The position numbers were made by a program, and so were the translations under genes. 64,000 nucleotides of DNA from Frankia alni ACN14a (GTDB taxonomy: Bacteria > Actinomycetota > Actinomycetes > Frankiales > Frankiaceae), in the NCBI RefSeq assembly GCF_000058485.1, contig NC_008278.1, forward strand, positions 5,698,962-5,762,961, read 5' to 3'. Numbering within the stretch: the first letter of the stretch is position 1; every line of letters starts with the position of its first letter. This document shows positions 42,446-50,546 of the stretch, piece by piece. The notes beneath the pieces are model-generated. The model was not told where the DNA came from. It did not search any database and saw nothing but the letters and a program-made list of their open reading frames with translations.

Positions 42446-42904
42446 GTGCCGGATTCGGCTCCGACCGAAGTTCTCCTGGTGGAGGATGATCCCGGTGATG
42501 CCCTGATGATCCAGGTGGCGTTACTGGACCAGGGAGTGCCGGCGCAGTTGCGGGTGGCCGCCGACGGTGTCGCCGCGATGACGTATCTACGCGCCCTCGG
42601 AGCGGGCCGAAGGGTGCGGCGACCCGATCTGATCCTGCTTGATCTGAACCTCCCGCGTCGGGATGGCAGGGAGGTACTTGCCGAGCTCAAGGCCGATGTC
42701 GATCTACGATCGATCCCCGTCGTCGTGCTCACCGCGTCGGCCGCGGAGGCGGACGTCGCCGCCTGCTACGACCTGCAGGCCAACGCCTTCGTCACCAAAC
42801 CCGCCAATCTCGATCAGTTCGCCGAGGTGGTCCGCAGAATCGACGAGTTCTTCCTGACCGAGGTTCGCCTCCCCCTGCCTGACCAAAGGGCAAGGAATGT
42901 GTGA
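42446..42904 (+). CDS. Single-domain response regulator (Rcp1/CheY-like)
   Basis: A 152-residue stand-alone receiver domain. Acid pocket Asp14-Asp15 (LLVEDDPGD), phospho-acceptor Asp66 (LILLDLNLPRRDG), Thr in VVVLTASAAE and Lys of FVTKP. The insert QAN between strand 5 and Lys is typical of phytochrome-associated Rcp1 receivers. With no output domain it must act by binding another protein or relaying phosphate; the nearest sensor kinase is not in this window. GTG 42446 follows GAGGAGG by five bases. The short C-terminal extension is Arg/Asp-rich. Confidence 0.92.
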   Translation: MPDSAPTEVLLVEDDPGDALMIQVALLDQGVPAQLRVAADGVAAMTYLRALGAGRRVRRPDLILLDLNLPRRDGREVLAELKADVDLRSIPVVVLTASAAEADVAACYDLQANAFVTKPANLDQFAEVVRRIDEFFLTEVRLPLPDQRARNV

Positions 42905-42991
42905 CCGGCCGGGCTTTCGTCGTCGGCCGGGAACATCGGCTTGATACCTGACCTGCGGGTGACAGAACCCTGACCAACCACCCGGACGTTC

Positions 42992-43016
42992 CCCGGCCGC
43001 ACCACGCGGCCGGGGC
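42992..43016. terminator. GC-rich hairpin between convergent receiver and SDR genes
   Basis: CCCCGGCCGC (42992-43001) and GCGGCCGGGG (43007-43016) make a perfect 10-bp stem with an ACCAC loop, about 90 bases after the receiver stop. No T-tract. Confidence 0.65.
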
Positions 43017-43147
43017 CGACCCTGGAGTCGCCCGCCGGCCGGATCCGTCTGCCGGCGGGCTGGCGGGCTGGCGGGGACGGGCGCCGGCCGACCTGGTGCT
43101 CCCGCACGCCGGCCCTTGATCACAGGTGGGTGCGCGCCCTGGCCGGA

Positions 43148-44143
43148 TCAGTGACTGGCGGAGTCGTTCATGGCACCGCGGGCCGGAAAGGGGACCATGC
43201 TCGCCCCGCCGTCGACGAGCAGAGAGGCACCGGTGATGTAGGAGGCCTCCCGGGAGGCGAGGAACAACACCGCCGCGGCGATCTCCTCGGGCAGGCCGGC
43301 CCGACCGAGCGGGTAGGTGCTGGCCAGCGCGTCGGCCTGGGCATGGGTGAGGTGACCGAGCATCCGTTCCGTCACGGTCAGGCCGGGACCGACGACGTTG
43401 ACCCGCACGCCGAGCGGGCCGAGCTCGCCGGCCAGGCCACGGGCGAACGACTCCAGATACGCCTTCGTGGAGCCGTAGGCGTTCAGGCCGGGCGAGAAGA
43501 CCCGGTTCGCCGCACCCGAGGAGATGAAGATCATCCTCCCGGGAAGCTTCGATCTGGTCAGATGCGGCACCGCCGCCCTGGTGATCCAGTGCAGTGCGTG
43601 GACATTGCTGCGCAGCAGGTAGTCGAGCGTGTCGTCGTCGATCTCGGCGAGCAGGCCCTGGGCGTTGTCGGCGGCGCTGTGGACGACCACGTCCAGCGCC
43701 CCGTGCCGGGCGACCGCCTCGTCGAACATCGTCGCGACGTCGGCCCGTTCGGCCAGGTCGCCGATCACCAGGGAGGCCGACAGCCCCCGCTCGCGGAACT
43801 CGCGCACGGTGCGCTCGCCGTACCGCGCGGTCCGGGCGGCGACGACGACCGTGGCGCCCTCGACGGCGAACGCCTCGGCGATCGTCCGCCCCAGCCCGCG
43901 GCCGGCGCCGGTGACCAGGACGACGGTGCCGGCGAAGCGCCCCCCGACCGTCCCCGTCCCCTCCGGCTCCGTCGCTGATACAGGGGCCGCTGATACAGGG
44001 GCCGCGGATACGGGGGCCGCGGATACGGGGGCCGCGGACACGGGCGCCGCGGACACGGGGGCCGGCGACACGGCGGGTTCGGCGGCCGACGATCCGGCGG
44101 AGGTGGCGGATAAGCCGGTGGTGGCTTCCGGTGCTGCTGTCAT
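43148..44143 (-). CDS. Short-chain dehydrogenase/reductase with repetitive N-terminal extension
   Basis: A 331-residue SDR. Cofactor loop VVLVTGAGRGLGRTIAEAFA (GxxxGxG) begins near residue 75; active site Ser in SSGAANRV and Tyr-x3-Lys in AYGSTKAYLES; C-terminus ITGASLLVDGGASMV. Classical SDRs use NAD(P)H to oxidise hydroxyl or reduce keto groups. Residues 1-65 are atypical, with six copies of APVSA encoded by 15-bp repeats, so the true start may be downstream. ATG 44143 has AGGAGGAG upstream. No operon partner; the next gene on this strand is 400 bases away. Confidence 0.9.
   Translation of the reverse strand: MTAAPEATTGLSATSAGSSAAEPAVSPAPVSAAPVSAAPVSAAPVSAAPVSAAPVSATEPEGTGTVGGRFAGTVVLVTGAGRGLGRTIAEAFAVEGATVVVAARTARYGERTVREFRERGLSASLVIGDLAERADVATMFDEAVARHGALDVVVHSAADNAQGLLAEIDDDTLDYLLRSNVHALHWITRAAVPHLTRSKLPGRMIFISSGAANRVFSPGLNAYGSTKAYLESFARGLAGELGPLGVRVNVVGPGLTVTERMLGHLTHAQADALASTYPLGRAGLPEEIAAAVLFLASREASYITGASLLVDGGASMVPFPARGAMNDSASH
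43975..44062 (-). repeat. Six 15-bp repeats in the SDR N-terminus
   Basis: Units such as GATACAGGGGCCGCT, GATACGGGGGCCGCG (twice) and GACACGGGGGCCGGC encode APVSA/VSAAP repeats before the SDR Rossmann domain. Confidence 0.9.
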
Positions 44144-44540
44144 CTGCTCCTCCTGGCTCTCAGGGATAGCCCACACGGCAGGCCCCAGGGATGAGGACCC
44201 CGACTGGCTCTCAGGATGGCTCTGCCTGGCATTCGGCGATGGGTCCAGCCCACGCCGGGGTGAGCGCCGCGACCGGTCCGCGCACCCGCATCGAGCGGCC
44301 GATCACCGAGGCGCGGTCTTCACCCCGGTGCCGGGCCGCCGTCTCCGGCGGCCCGCCGGCCGTGACCCGCAACACTGCTGAATCATATGATTCAACCGAT
44401 TTGGAGGCTCGTTTGCCCACGGACGCCCGGCCGGGGGCGCTGCGCGGATCACCTCTCAGGGGCGCGCTCGGCCCACCCCGCGCCGGAACAGCCAGCGCGT
44501 CGAGGCAACCCGCGCGCGGGGACAGCAGGCCTGCGCCCGG
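44144..44540. other. Intergenic region upstream of the SDR gene
   Basis: About 400 bases, including the 16-bp palindrome at 44379-44394. A TTGGAGG-like sequence at 44400-44406 suggests a ribosome site, but the following frame is non-coding in appearance and antisense to the ABC gene. Confidence 0.4.
44379..44394. promoter_or_regulatory. Perfect 16-bp A/T-rich palindrome, likely operator
   Basis: TGAATCATATGATTCA is a perfect palindrome in otherwise GC-rich DNA, 236 bases upstream of the SDR start. Its size and symmetry fit a TetR- or MarR-type dimer. No regulator gene is adjacent. Confidence 0.55.
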
Positions 44541-45638
44541 TCAGCCGCGCCGGCCGACCCCGGTGGTGGCCACGGCATCTCCGCGGCCGCCATCCCCATT
44601 GTCGCCATCCCCGCGGCCGCCATCTCCGCCGTCGCTGTTGCGGCCGTCGCCGACCTTGTCGTCGCCGCCCACCGCCTGAGCCGCAGCGACCCCGATCGTC
44701 GGTGCGGGCGCCCGGCGCCGGGCGGCAGGGATCATCATCGGGGTGCCCGTCTCGGGATCGGGGATCACCCGGCAGCCGAGGCCGAAGGTCGTCTCGATCA
44801 GCGCCGCGGTGACGATCTCGGCGGGCGGCCCTTCGGCGACGATGCGGCCGGCGGCCATCACGACGAGGTGCGTGGCGTAACGGCAGGCCTGGTTGAGGTC
44901 GTGCAGGACGGCGACCAGCGTGCGGCCGTGGTTCTCGTGCAGGTCCGCGCACAGGTCGAGCACGTCGAACTGGTGGGTGATGTCGAGGTAGGTGGTCGGC
45001 TCGTCGAGCAGGAGGATCGGCGTCTCCTGTGCCAGCGTCATCGCGAGCCACACCCGCTGGCGTTGCCCGCCGGACAGCTCGTCGACGAACCGGCTCGCGA
45101 GATCGGTGACGCCGGTGACCGCCATGGCCTCGCGCACGACCTGCTCGTCGCGGGTGGACCACTGGCGCCAGATCGTCTGGTGCGGATACCGGCCGCGGCT
45201 GACGAGGTCGACGACGGTGACGCCGTCCGGCGCGATCGCGGTCTGCGGCAGCAGGCCGAGGCGCCGGGCGATCTCCTTGGACGGCAATGACGCGATCTGC
45301 GCGCCGTCGAGGCGCACCACGCCGGCGGCCGGGCGCATGACCCGGGCCAGGGCGCGCAGAAGGGTGGACTTGCCGCAGGCGTTCGGGCCCACGATCACGG
45401 TGAACGCGCCGTCGGGGATCCGCACCTCGAGGCCCTGCGCGACGACGCGACGGTCGTAGGCGAGGGTCAGCTCCTCGCCGAGCAGCCGGGCCGGCGGGCG
45501 GCCGGCATCGCCGGGAGCCGACGAGCCGTCGACCGGCGACGCGTCCGCAGCTGACGACACCTCGGCCGCCGACGACACCTCGGCGGCCGGCCAGGATCGG
45601 GCCGTCGGGCCGTGGCGCAGCCAGGGTACGAAAGCCAC
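44541..45638 (-). CDS. Iron-siderophore-type ABC transporter ATP-binding protein
   Basis: A 365-residue ATPase of the FepC/FecE/BtuD class. Walker A GPNACGKST, Q-loop LLPQTAIAPDG, signature LSGGQRQRV, Walker B ILLLDEPTTYLD and switch His in AVLHDLNQA are all present. It drives import of ferric siderophore or a similar chelate with two permeases that are not encoded here. The N-terminal 45 residues and the Gly/Asp-rich tail (residues 325-365) are low-complexity additions. Upstream lies a DtxR/IdeR-type iron box, indicating repression by iron. The substrate-binding lipoprotein at 9.8-11 kb could be a partner, but that is only a possibility. Confidence 0.93.
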   Translation of the reverse strand: MAFVPWLRHGPTARSWPAAEVSSAAEVSSAADASPVDGSSAPGDAGRPPARLLGEELTLAYDRRVVAQGLEVRIPDGAFTVIVGPNACGKSTLLRALARVMRPAAGVVRLDGAQIASLPSKEIARRLGLLPQTAIAPDGVTVVDLVSRGRYPHQTIWRQWSTRDEQVVREAMAVTGVTDLASRFVDELSGGQRQRVWLAMTLAQETPILLLDEPTTYLDITHQFDVLDLCADLHENHGRTLVAVLHDLNQACRYATHLVVMAAGRIVAEGPPAEIVTAALIETTFGLGCRVIPDPETGTPMMIPAARRRAPAPTIGVAAAQAVGGDDKVGDGRNSDGGDGGRGDGDNGDGGRGDAVATTGVGRRG

Positions 45639-46224
45639 CCGTCCTCCCCCGTTGTCGGGCTGCCGCCGCCGGGTCCACAGTGCCGACGCCGGTACCTGTG
45701 TCGTGCCAACACCAGGGTCGACCAGGCGAAGCCCTCGAATGTTTGGTTAGGCTACCCTAAACCAGCGCACACGGCGATCTGATCGCCGAGGCGTACCGGG
45801 CCGGGCCGCAGGGGCCGGGCCGCAGGAGACGGGCGAGGACGCCCAGGACGATCCCGCTCGGACCGCGCCCGCTCGCAGTACCGCGTAAGGCCGTCCCGGC
45901 CCGGCGTTCCGGTCCACGGAACCGGAGCCGGGGTTCCGCCGGCGGTACCGCTCCCGACGTGCACGAGAAACGGCCCTGTGCCGCGCAACACCGGTCCGGC
46001 CGGACCTTCTCGGCCGGACCTACTCGGCCGGCACGAATCTGCGACCAGGGGAGGCAATTCCGCGGTGGCACCGGCGGGTTCGTCGAAGCTGCGCACAAGC
46101 AAGCATGAGCCGTCGAACCAGCATGGCGGAGAGGGCCACAATCGCCCCGCCGGTAGAGTGATGACAGTTCGGCACACTCTGGGCGGGGGCCACGAGGCGC
46201 ACGCCGGGCCGGGGGGGCAGGGGC
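45639..46224. other. Divergent intergenic region with iron box
   Basis: About 590 bases between the ABC ATPase and TAXI genes. Holds the iron box (45742-45760) and a TAGAGT (46154-46159) that could be the -10 of the TAXI gene. No gene seen. Confidence 0.5.
45742..45760 (-). promoter_or_regulatory. DtxR/IdeR-type iron box
   Basis: TTTGGTTAGGCTACCCTAA matches the consensus TTAGGTTAGGCTAACCTAA at 17 of 19 positions by my comparison. It lies 104 bases upstream of the ABC ATPase start. DtxR/IdeR with Fe(II) represses genes with this site. Confidence 0.75.
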
Positions 46225-47421
46225 ATGGCGGTCAGGGACCAGCCGGGGGATCACGCCCGGCGCTGGCTGGTAGTCATCGTCGTTCTCGCGGTGCTTGCTC
46301 TCGTGCTGGGCGGGCTGATTCTGGGGAAGCAGGGGAATCATCCGGAGCCCTCAGCACACAAGCGTTCCGACTGCGCCAGGGTGGATATTTTCACCGGCAA
46401 CCAGCAGTCGCCGTACTGGCCTTTCGCGACGGCCCTGGCAGAGCAGATCAGCCTGGAACTGCCGGGAGTGACAGCAGCCCCGCAGGCGACTGACGGCGGT
46501 GCGGACAACCTCTATCATCTCCAGGAGAACGCCCGCTGCGGAATCGCTATAGCCAAGCTCAACGTGGCGGTGGACGCGACCTACGGAGTCAACCAGTTCG
46601 CACCTGGCCCGACCGGGGGAGCACGCGCCCCGAAACCTCAGAATCCGATAGCGGGCCTGCGGACCATCGGGCCGGCGTTCGACGACCTCATGCAGATCGT
46701 CGTCCGGGACCGGCCCAACCGGCCTGACCAGCCGAACATCACCGACGTGCACCAGCTCTGCGACCGCCCCCTCAGCGCCGGCCTGCCGCTGTCCGGCTCG
46801 CTGCAGCTGACCCAGGTCTTCTACCGCGAGATCTGCTCCACCGAACTCGACCTGACGAAGGTCAGGCAGGAGAAACTGCGAGATGGTTTCACGCACCTCA
46901 ACAGCGATGGGCCCGACGCCGTTGATGCGGTCATCTGGGTGAACGCGACGCCGACGCTCCAGGTTCAGACGGAGATCCGGGAGCACCATGCTCACCTGCT
47001 CTCCATCTCACCGGGCGTGCGGTACGACATGAACGACAACTGGCGGGAGGTCTACCGGGAGCGGGCCGGCAGGAAATTCATCGACCAGGACGTGATCCTG
47101 CCCGGCACGATCTTCAAGGAGGACTACGGCCTCCCCCATGACGTCACGACCGTCGGTGTACCCAACGGCCTGGTGGTCCTGCAATCCGCCGACCCCGGCT
47201 TGGTGGCGGCGTTGGCCCGGATTCTGCTGTCGGAGGAGCGCCGGGCGCCGCTCACGGACGCTCTCTGGGGGCACCAGCCGAGGCACAACAAGCTGGCGGG
47301 TCTGGAGAGCTATCTGACGAGCCAGGCGTCCTCTCTGTTCTGCCTGGTGCCGTTGCATCCGGAAGCGGCCGAGGTCTACCATCGTTCGAAGCTCGAGCTG
47401 CCGGACTGCGGGAAAACGTAG
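46225..47421 (+). CDS. Membrane-anchored TAXI-family solute-binding protein
   Basis: A 398-residue protein with one N-terminal helix (about residues 13-33, WLVVIVVLAVLALVLGGLI) and no lipobox, so it is anchored or a sec-secreted sensor. The rest follows the TAXI/NMT1 periplasmic receptor pattern: VDIFTGNQQSPYWPFATALAEQI, GGADNLYHLQENARCGIAIAK, LRTIGPAFDDLMQIVVRD, DAVIWVNATPTLQVQTEI and VGVPNGLVVLQSAD. TAXI proteins usually feed TRAP transporters; there are no TRAP membrane subunits here. Instead a membrane protein with adaptor domains is encoded only a few bases downstream, so a ligand-sensing role is more likely. ATG 46225 follows a run of G (GGGGGGGCAGGGGC). Confidence 0.85.
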   Translation: MAVRDQPGDHARRWLVVIVVLAVLALVLGGLILGKQGNHPEPSAHKRSDCARVDIFTGNQQSPYWPFATALAEQISLELPGVTAAPQATDGGADNLYHLQENARCGIAIAKLNVAVDATYGVNQFAPGPTGGARAPKPQNPIAGLRTIGPAFDDLMQIVVRDRPNRPDQPNITDVHQLCDRPLSAGLPLSGSLQLTQVFYREICSTELDLTKVRQEKLRDGFTHLNSDGPDAVDAVIWVNATPTLQVQTEIREHHAHLLSISPGVRYDMNDNWREVYRERAGRKFIDQDVILPGTIFKEDYGLPHDVTTVGVPNGLVVLQSADPGLVAALARILLSEERRAPLTDALWGHQPRHNKLAGLESYLTSQASSLFCLVPLHPEAAEVYHRSKLELPDCGKT

Positions 47422-47425
47422 GAAT

Positions 47426-48496
47426 GTGCGTGGCTCCGACTCCCCGGAACGGCGGTACGTGAACGGACGTCGGCGTACGGCATGGTCTGTTGCGCTCGCC
47501 TCGGGCGGAACCGTGGCATCGATCTTCGCCGTCGCCTCGCCGGCATGGTGGCCTGGGCCGGGCGCGGTCCTCAGCCCAGTAGGGGTCGGGGCCGTCGTCG
47601 GGACGGCGATGGCGGCGTTCGCCATCGTGAGGTTGCAGCTCCCCCGCCGGCCGGACGGTCTCGTCGTGGTCCTTGCCGCGTTGCTGGGTGCGGTCGTCGG
47701 GGTGCCCGTGGCTCTTCTGCTCGGCGCCGGGCCAGAAGAGCCGAGCATCCTCCTCCCCGAAGCCGCGGTCGCCCTGATCTTCTCTTCCGTGGCCTGCCTC
47801 CGCCTGTCGGCTCAACCAGGCAGGAGGACCACCCCCGGCAAGCCGCCGCCTCGCCGGAAGGAGCGTTCTCGCATCATGACGGAATCCAGAGGTCCTCTGG
47901 AGATCGACTGGGCACGGGTCGAACAGCTCACCGGACCGGAGCAGGGCGAGCTCAGCAAGATTCTGTGCACCGTGTTCCCCAGACGATCGGATTTTGCCCG
48001 GTTCCTTCGGCACCGACTCGACCGTGTGCTCGACAACTACGTCGGCGATGCCGTCGGGATGGAAGCCGCCGTGTTCACGGTGGTCGAACAGGCGCAGGCC
48101 GCCGGCTGGCTGGCGCCTCTCGCCGCGAAGGCCTACGCCGAGCGTGCGAACAATCCCCTGATGCGAGCCTGGGCCGAGAAATATCGGAGCGGGGCTCCGG
48201 CGACCGCCGGAGGAACTCTTCCTGCGGGGCGCGGCTCGGCTCGGTTGACGACAGACCAGCAGATCAAAGCAGTCGCGCAGGCGTTTCACAATCCGACGCT
48301 CGCGGACGGGGTTCTGGCCAGGGCCGGGCTGCCCCGAGAGCGCCGACCGCCCTGGCAGGAGGACCTCACCCCCGAGCATTACTGGCAGTTGATCCACGAC
48401 AGGATCATCCTCGGGGCCGCGAAGGACGTCACCTGGCGTCGCGTGCTCGAAGCCGCACACGAAAACCTTCCGGGGAATCCGAATTTCGAAGTCTAG
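47426..48496 (+). CDS. Four-helix membrane protein with two death-like effector-associated domains
   Basis: A 356-residue protein. Four hydrophobic segments (about 20-42, 47-69, 79-100, 108-126) precede a basic linker (130-150). Residues 165-247 match the effector-associated domain 1 pattern: LSKILCTVFPRRSDFARFLRHRLDRVLDNYV, then AAVFTVVEQAQAAGWLAPLAAKAY and a closing NNP. Residues 275-356 look like a second adaptor module: FHNPTLADGVLARAGLPRERRPPW, YWQLIHDRIILGA, WRRVLEAAHENLPGNPNF. Such domains mediate homotypic contacts in bacterial conflict systems. GTG 47426 is five bases after the TAXI stop; translational coupling is probable. An internal ATG (47877) could make a soluble form. Confidence 0.8.
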   Translation: MRGSDSPERRYVNGRRRTAWSVALASGGTVASIFAVASPAWWPGPGAVLSPVGVGAVVGTAMAAFAIVRLQLPRRPDGLVVVLAALLGAVVGVPVALLLGAGPEEPSILLPEAAVALIFSSVACLRLSAQPGRRTTPGKPPPRRKERSRIMTESRGPLEIDWARVEQLTGPEQGELSKILCTVFPRRSDFARFLRHRLDRVLDNYVGDAVGMEAAVFTVVEQAQAAGWLAPLAAKAYAERANNPLMRAWAEKYRSGAPATAGGTLPAGRGSARLTTDQQIKAVAQAFHNPTLADGVLARAGLPRERRPPWQEDLTPEHYWQLIHDRIILGAAKDVTWRRVLEAAHENLPGNPNFEV

Positions 48497-48546
48497 GTTT
48501 GGTCAGTTTAGGTATTAGTTTAGCCTTGGTCAGGCTAGGTTTGGTC
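48493..48546 (+). repeat. Direct 12-bp repeats at the end of the adaptor gene
   Basis: CTAGGTTTGGTC occurs at 48493-48504 (overlapping the stop codon) and 48535-48546, a 42-bp period. Between them GGTCAG and TTTAG occur twice more. The cluster is A/T-rich and lies between convergent genes. Confidence 0.7.
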
Positions 48547-48680
48547 GGGTGGTGAGGGCACGTTCGGCCCTGGTTGCGATCGCCGTCGCGTCTCGCGTCG
48601 GCGGCGGCCCGTAGTCGACCCGGGGGTGGGCGTCACCGACGCCGTACCGGCTCCGCGACGCGGATCCAAGGACATGGCGT

Positions 48681-50546
48681 CTACGTCCAGTTCTGGTAGT
48701 TGTTGCCGCTGCAGGGCAGCGTGTAGGCCTGGTATCCGGTTCCGTTCGGGCTTTCGTGATTGCTGTCCAGGCAGTTTCCCGTCGCCACGTTGCGGAAGGC
48801 CTGCCCGAATCGGGTGCTCGACGCGACCGCCCACTGCTGGCCGGCGGACCCGTCGCAGGTGGTCGCGTACAGGGAGTCCGGGATCTGGGTGCCGTCCGCG
48901 GTGTGCCCACCGGCGGCGCTGGCCATACAGGTGCCGGTGTGGAGGTTGCGGAACCGGAGACCGTCCCGGGTCCACCGCTGCCAGTCGCCACCGTTGCAGT
49001 CGAGCGTGTAGATCCTGGCACCGTCGCTGTCGAGGCAGGCGCCGGTCGCGGTGTCGGCCCAGGACTTCGTCGCCGACTGGGCCGCGGGAGCCGCCGGGGC
49101 CGGTGCGGTCGCGGGATCGCCTGCGGTCCCGGCTGGCGGCTGCGACCTGGGTGCTACCGGTTCGGCGACGGGAACCGCATTGCCCGCCGAGACGTTCCCG
49201 GTGCCGGGCCCGGCCGCCGAACCCGGCGCCGGGCGCGACCCGGTTCCGGCGGCAGGCGCGGCCGGCCCCGCGGAACCGGGCTCGGCGGTGGCCGAGGATG
49301 CCTCAGCAGTGGCCGACGTCGCGCCCGCGGTGGCCGACGCCGCGGCACCGGTGACCGGGGATGTGCCGGTGGTGGCCGAGGACGCGGCCGCGGTCGACGG
49401 TCGGACGGGTCCGGGGTCGCTGGCCGCCAGGTTCTGACGAGGGGCTGGGTCCGGCCCGTCGCGCAACGTGCGCTCCAACGCCGTCGCCCCGAGGGTGAGG
49501 ACCACCGCCACGACGGCGACGAAGACGGGCACCCGCCGCCAGTAACCGCCGTGCGCGTTTGACGCCACCGGGTCCGACGCCACCGGGTTTGACGCCACCG
49601 GGTCCGACACCACCGGGTCCGCTGTCACGGGGTCCGGCGGAGGTAACGGAGCCGCGGCCTGCGGACGGGCGGGGCCGGCCGGGGCCGGCTGCGGTCCGGT
49701 CGCGGCGGGCGGCGGCGAGCCGAGCGGCGGCTGGGCGGGGCGGCCCTCGAGTCCGGGCTGCAGCGCGCGCAGGTCCGCCATCCCGGGCCGGTCCGCCGGA
49801 TTCTTCGCGAGCATGGCCGAGATGACGGCCCACAGCGCGTCGTCGAGGCCGGGGGGACGACCGGGCAGCAGATCGACGTGGGCGCGCATGACGGCCAGCG
49901 GCATCAGTCCGGCGAACGGGGTGACCCCGCTGAGCAGTTCGTAGAGCACGATGCCGGCGGCGTAGACGTCCGCGGGCGGACCGACCTCACCCCCGGAGAC
50001 CATCTCCGGGGCCATGTACGTCGGCGTGCCGAGGATGCCCTGGCTGGTGGTCAGCTCGGTGGAGGCGTCCATCACGGCGGCGATGCCGAAATCGGTCACC
50101 CTGGGGTGCAGCGCCGGAGAGTCGCCGCCGAGCAGGACGTTCGCGGGTTTGAGGTCGCGGTGGACGATGCCGAGGTCGTGGGCGACGCCGAGACCGGTCA
50201 GAACGTCGCCGGTCAGGGCCACCGCCTCCGCCGGGGGCAGCGTTCCCCGGGAACGCAGGTACTGACGCAGGTCGGAACCCTCGATGAAGTCCATCACAAT
50301 GGCCAGCCGGCCGTGCTCGGCGACCAGGTCCCAGACCTTCACCACGAACGGCGACTGAATGCGGGTGAGGACCGAACGCTCCCGCATGAACCGGGCGACT
50401 ATTCTTTCGTCGGTGGTGAGTTCCGGCAGCAGGAGCTTGAAGGCGAGGACTCGTCCGGACTGGTCGTGCCCACGCCACACCTCCCCCATCCCACCCCGTC
50501 CGACCAGGGATTCCAGGGTGTAGGAACTGCCCAGCCTCATCGCCAT
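48681..50546 (-). CDS. Membrane Ser/Thr protein kinase with extracellular ricin-type lectin domain
   Basis: A 621-residue transmembrane kinase. Residues 8-265 are a Hanks-type kinase: glycine loop GRGGMGEVW, Lys37, catalytic HRDLKPAN (Asp131), DFG at 152-154 and APE at 179-181. A Pro/Ala/Asp linker with VASDP repeats leads to one transmembrane helix (340-356), then 130 Ala/Thr/Pro/Ser-rich residues and a C-terminal ricin B-type beta-trefoil (about 485-621) with QxW motifs: WQRW, QQW and QNW. The lectin domain would read carbohydrate outside the cell and signal to the kinase. The start is ATG 50546 (or 50540). It converges with the adaptor gene, so a shared pathway is possible, not shown. Confidence 0.93.
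   Translation of the reverse strand: MAMRLGSSYTLESLVGRGGMGEVWRGHDQSGRVLAFKLLLPELTTDERIVARFMRERSVLTRIQSPFVVKVWDLVAEHGRLAIVMDFIEGSDLRQYLRSRGTLPPAEAVALTGDVLTGLGVAHDLGIVHRDLKPANVLLGGDSPALHPRVTDFGIAAVMDASTELTTSQGILGTPTYMAPEMVSGGEVGPPADVYAAGIVLYELLSGVTPFAGLMPLAVMRAHVDLLPGRPPGLDDALWAVISAMLAKNPADRPGMADLRALQPGLEGRPAQPPLGSPPPAATGPQPAPAGPARPQAAAPLPPPDPVTADPVVSDPVASNPVASDPVASNAHGGYWRRVPVFVAVVAVVLTLGATALERTLRDGPDPAPRQNLAASDPGPVRPSTAAASSATTGTSPVTGAAASATAGATSATAEASSATAEPGSAGPAAPAAGTGSRPAPGSAAGPGTGNVSAGNAVPVAEPVAPRSQPPAGTAGDPATAPAPAAPAAQSATKSWADTATGACLDSDGARIYTLDCNGGDWQRWTRDGLRFRNLHTGTCMASAAGGHTADGTQIPDSLYATTCDGSAGQQWAVASSTRFGQAFRNVATGNCLDSNHESPNGTGYQAYTLPCSGNNYQNWT
49559..49630 (-). repeat. 15-bp repeats in the kinase juxtamembrane region
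   Basis: Four to five units near GACGCCACCGGGTCC/TTTGACGCCACCGGG encode SDPVA/SNPVA repeats just before the transmembrane helix. Confidence 0.85.

Noticed and set aside
44411-44679. TTG-initiated frame with a GGAGG-like ribosome site
   Set aside because: Pro/Ser/Arg-rich with no domain and antisense to the 3' end of the ABC ATPase gene.
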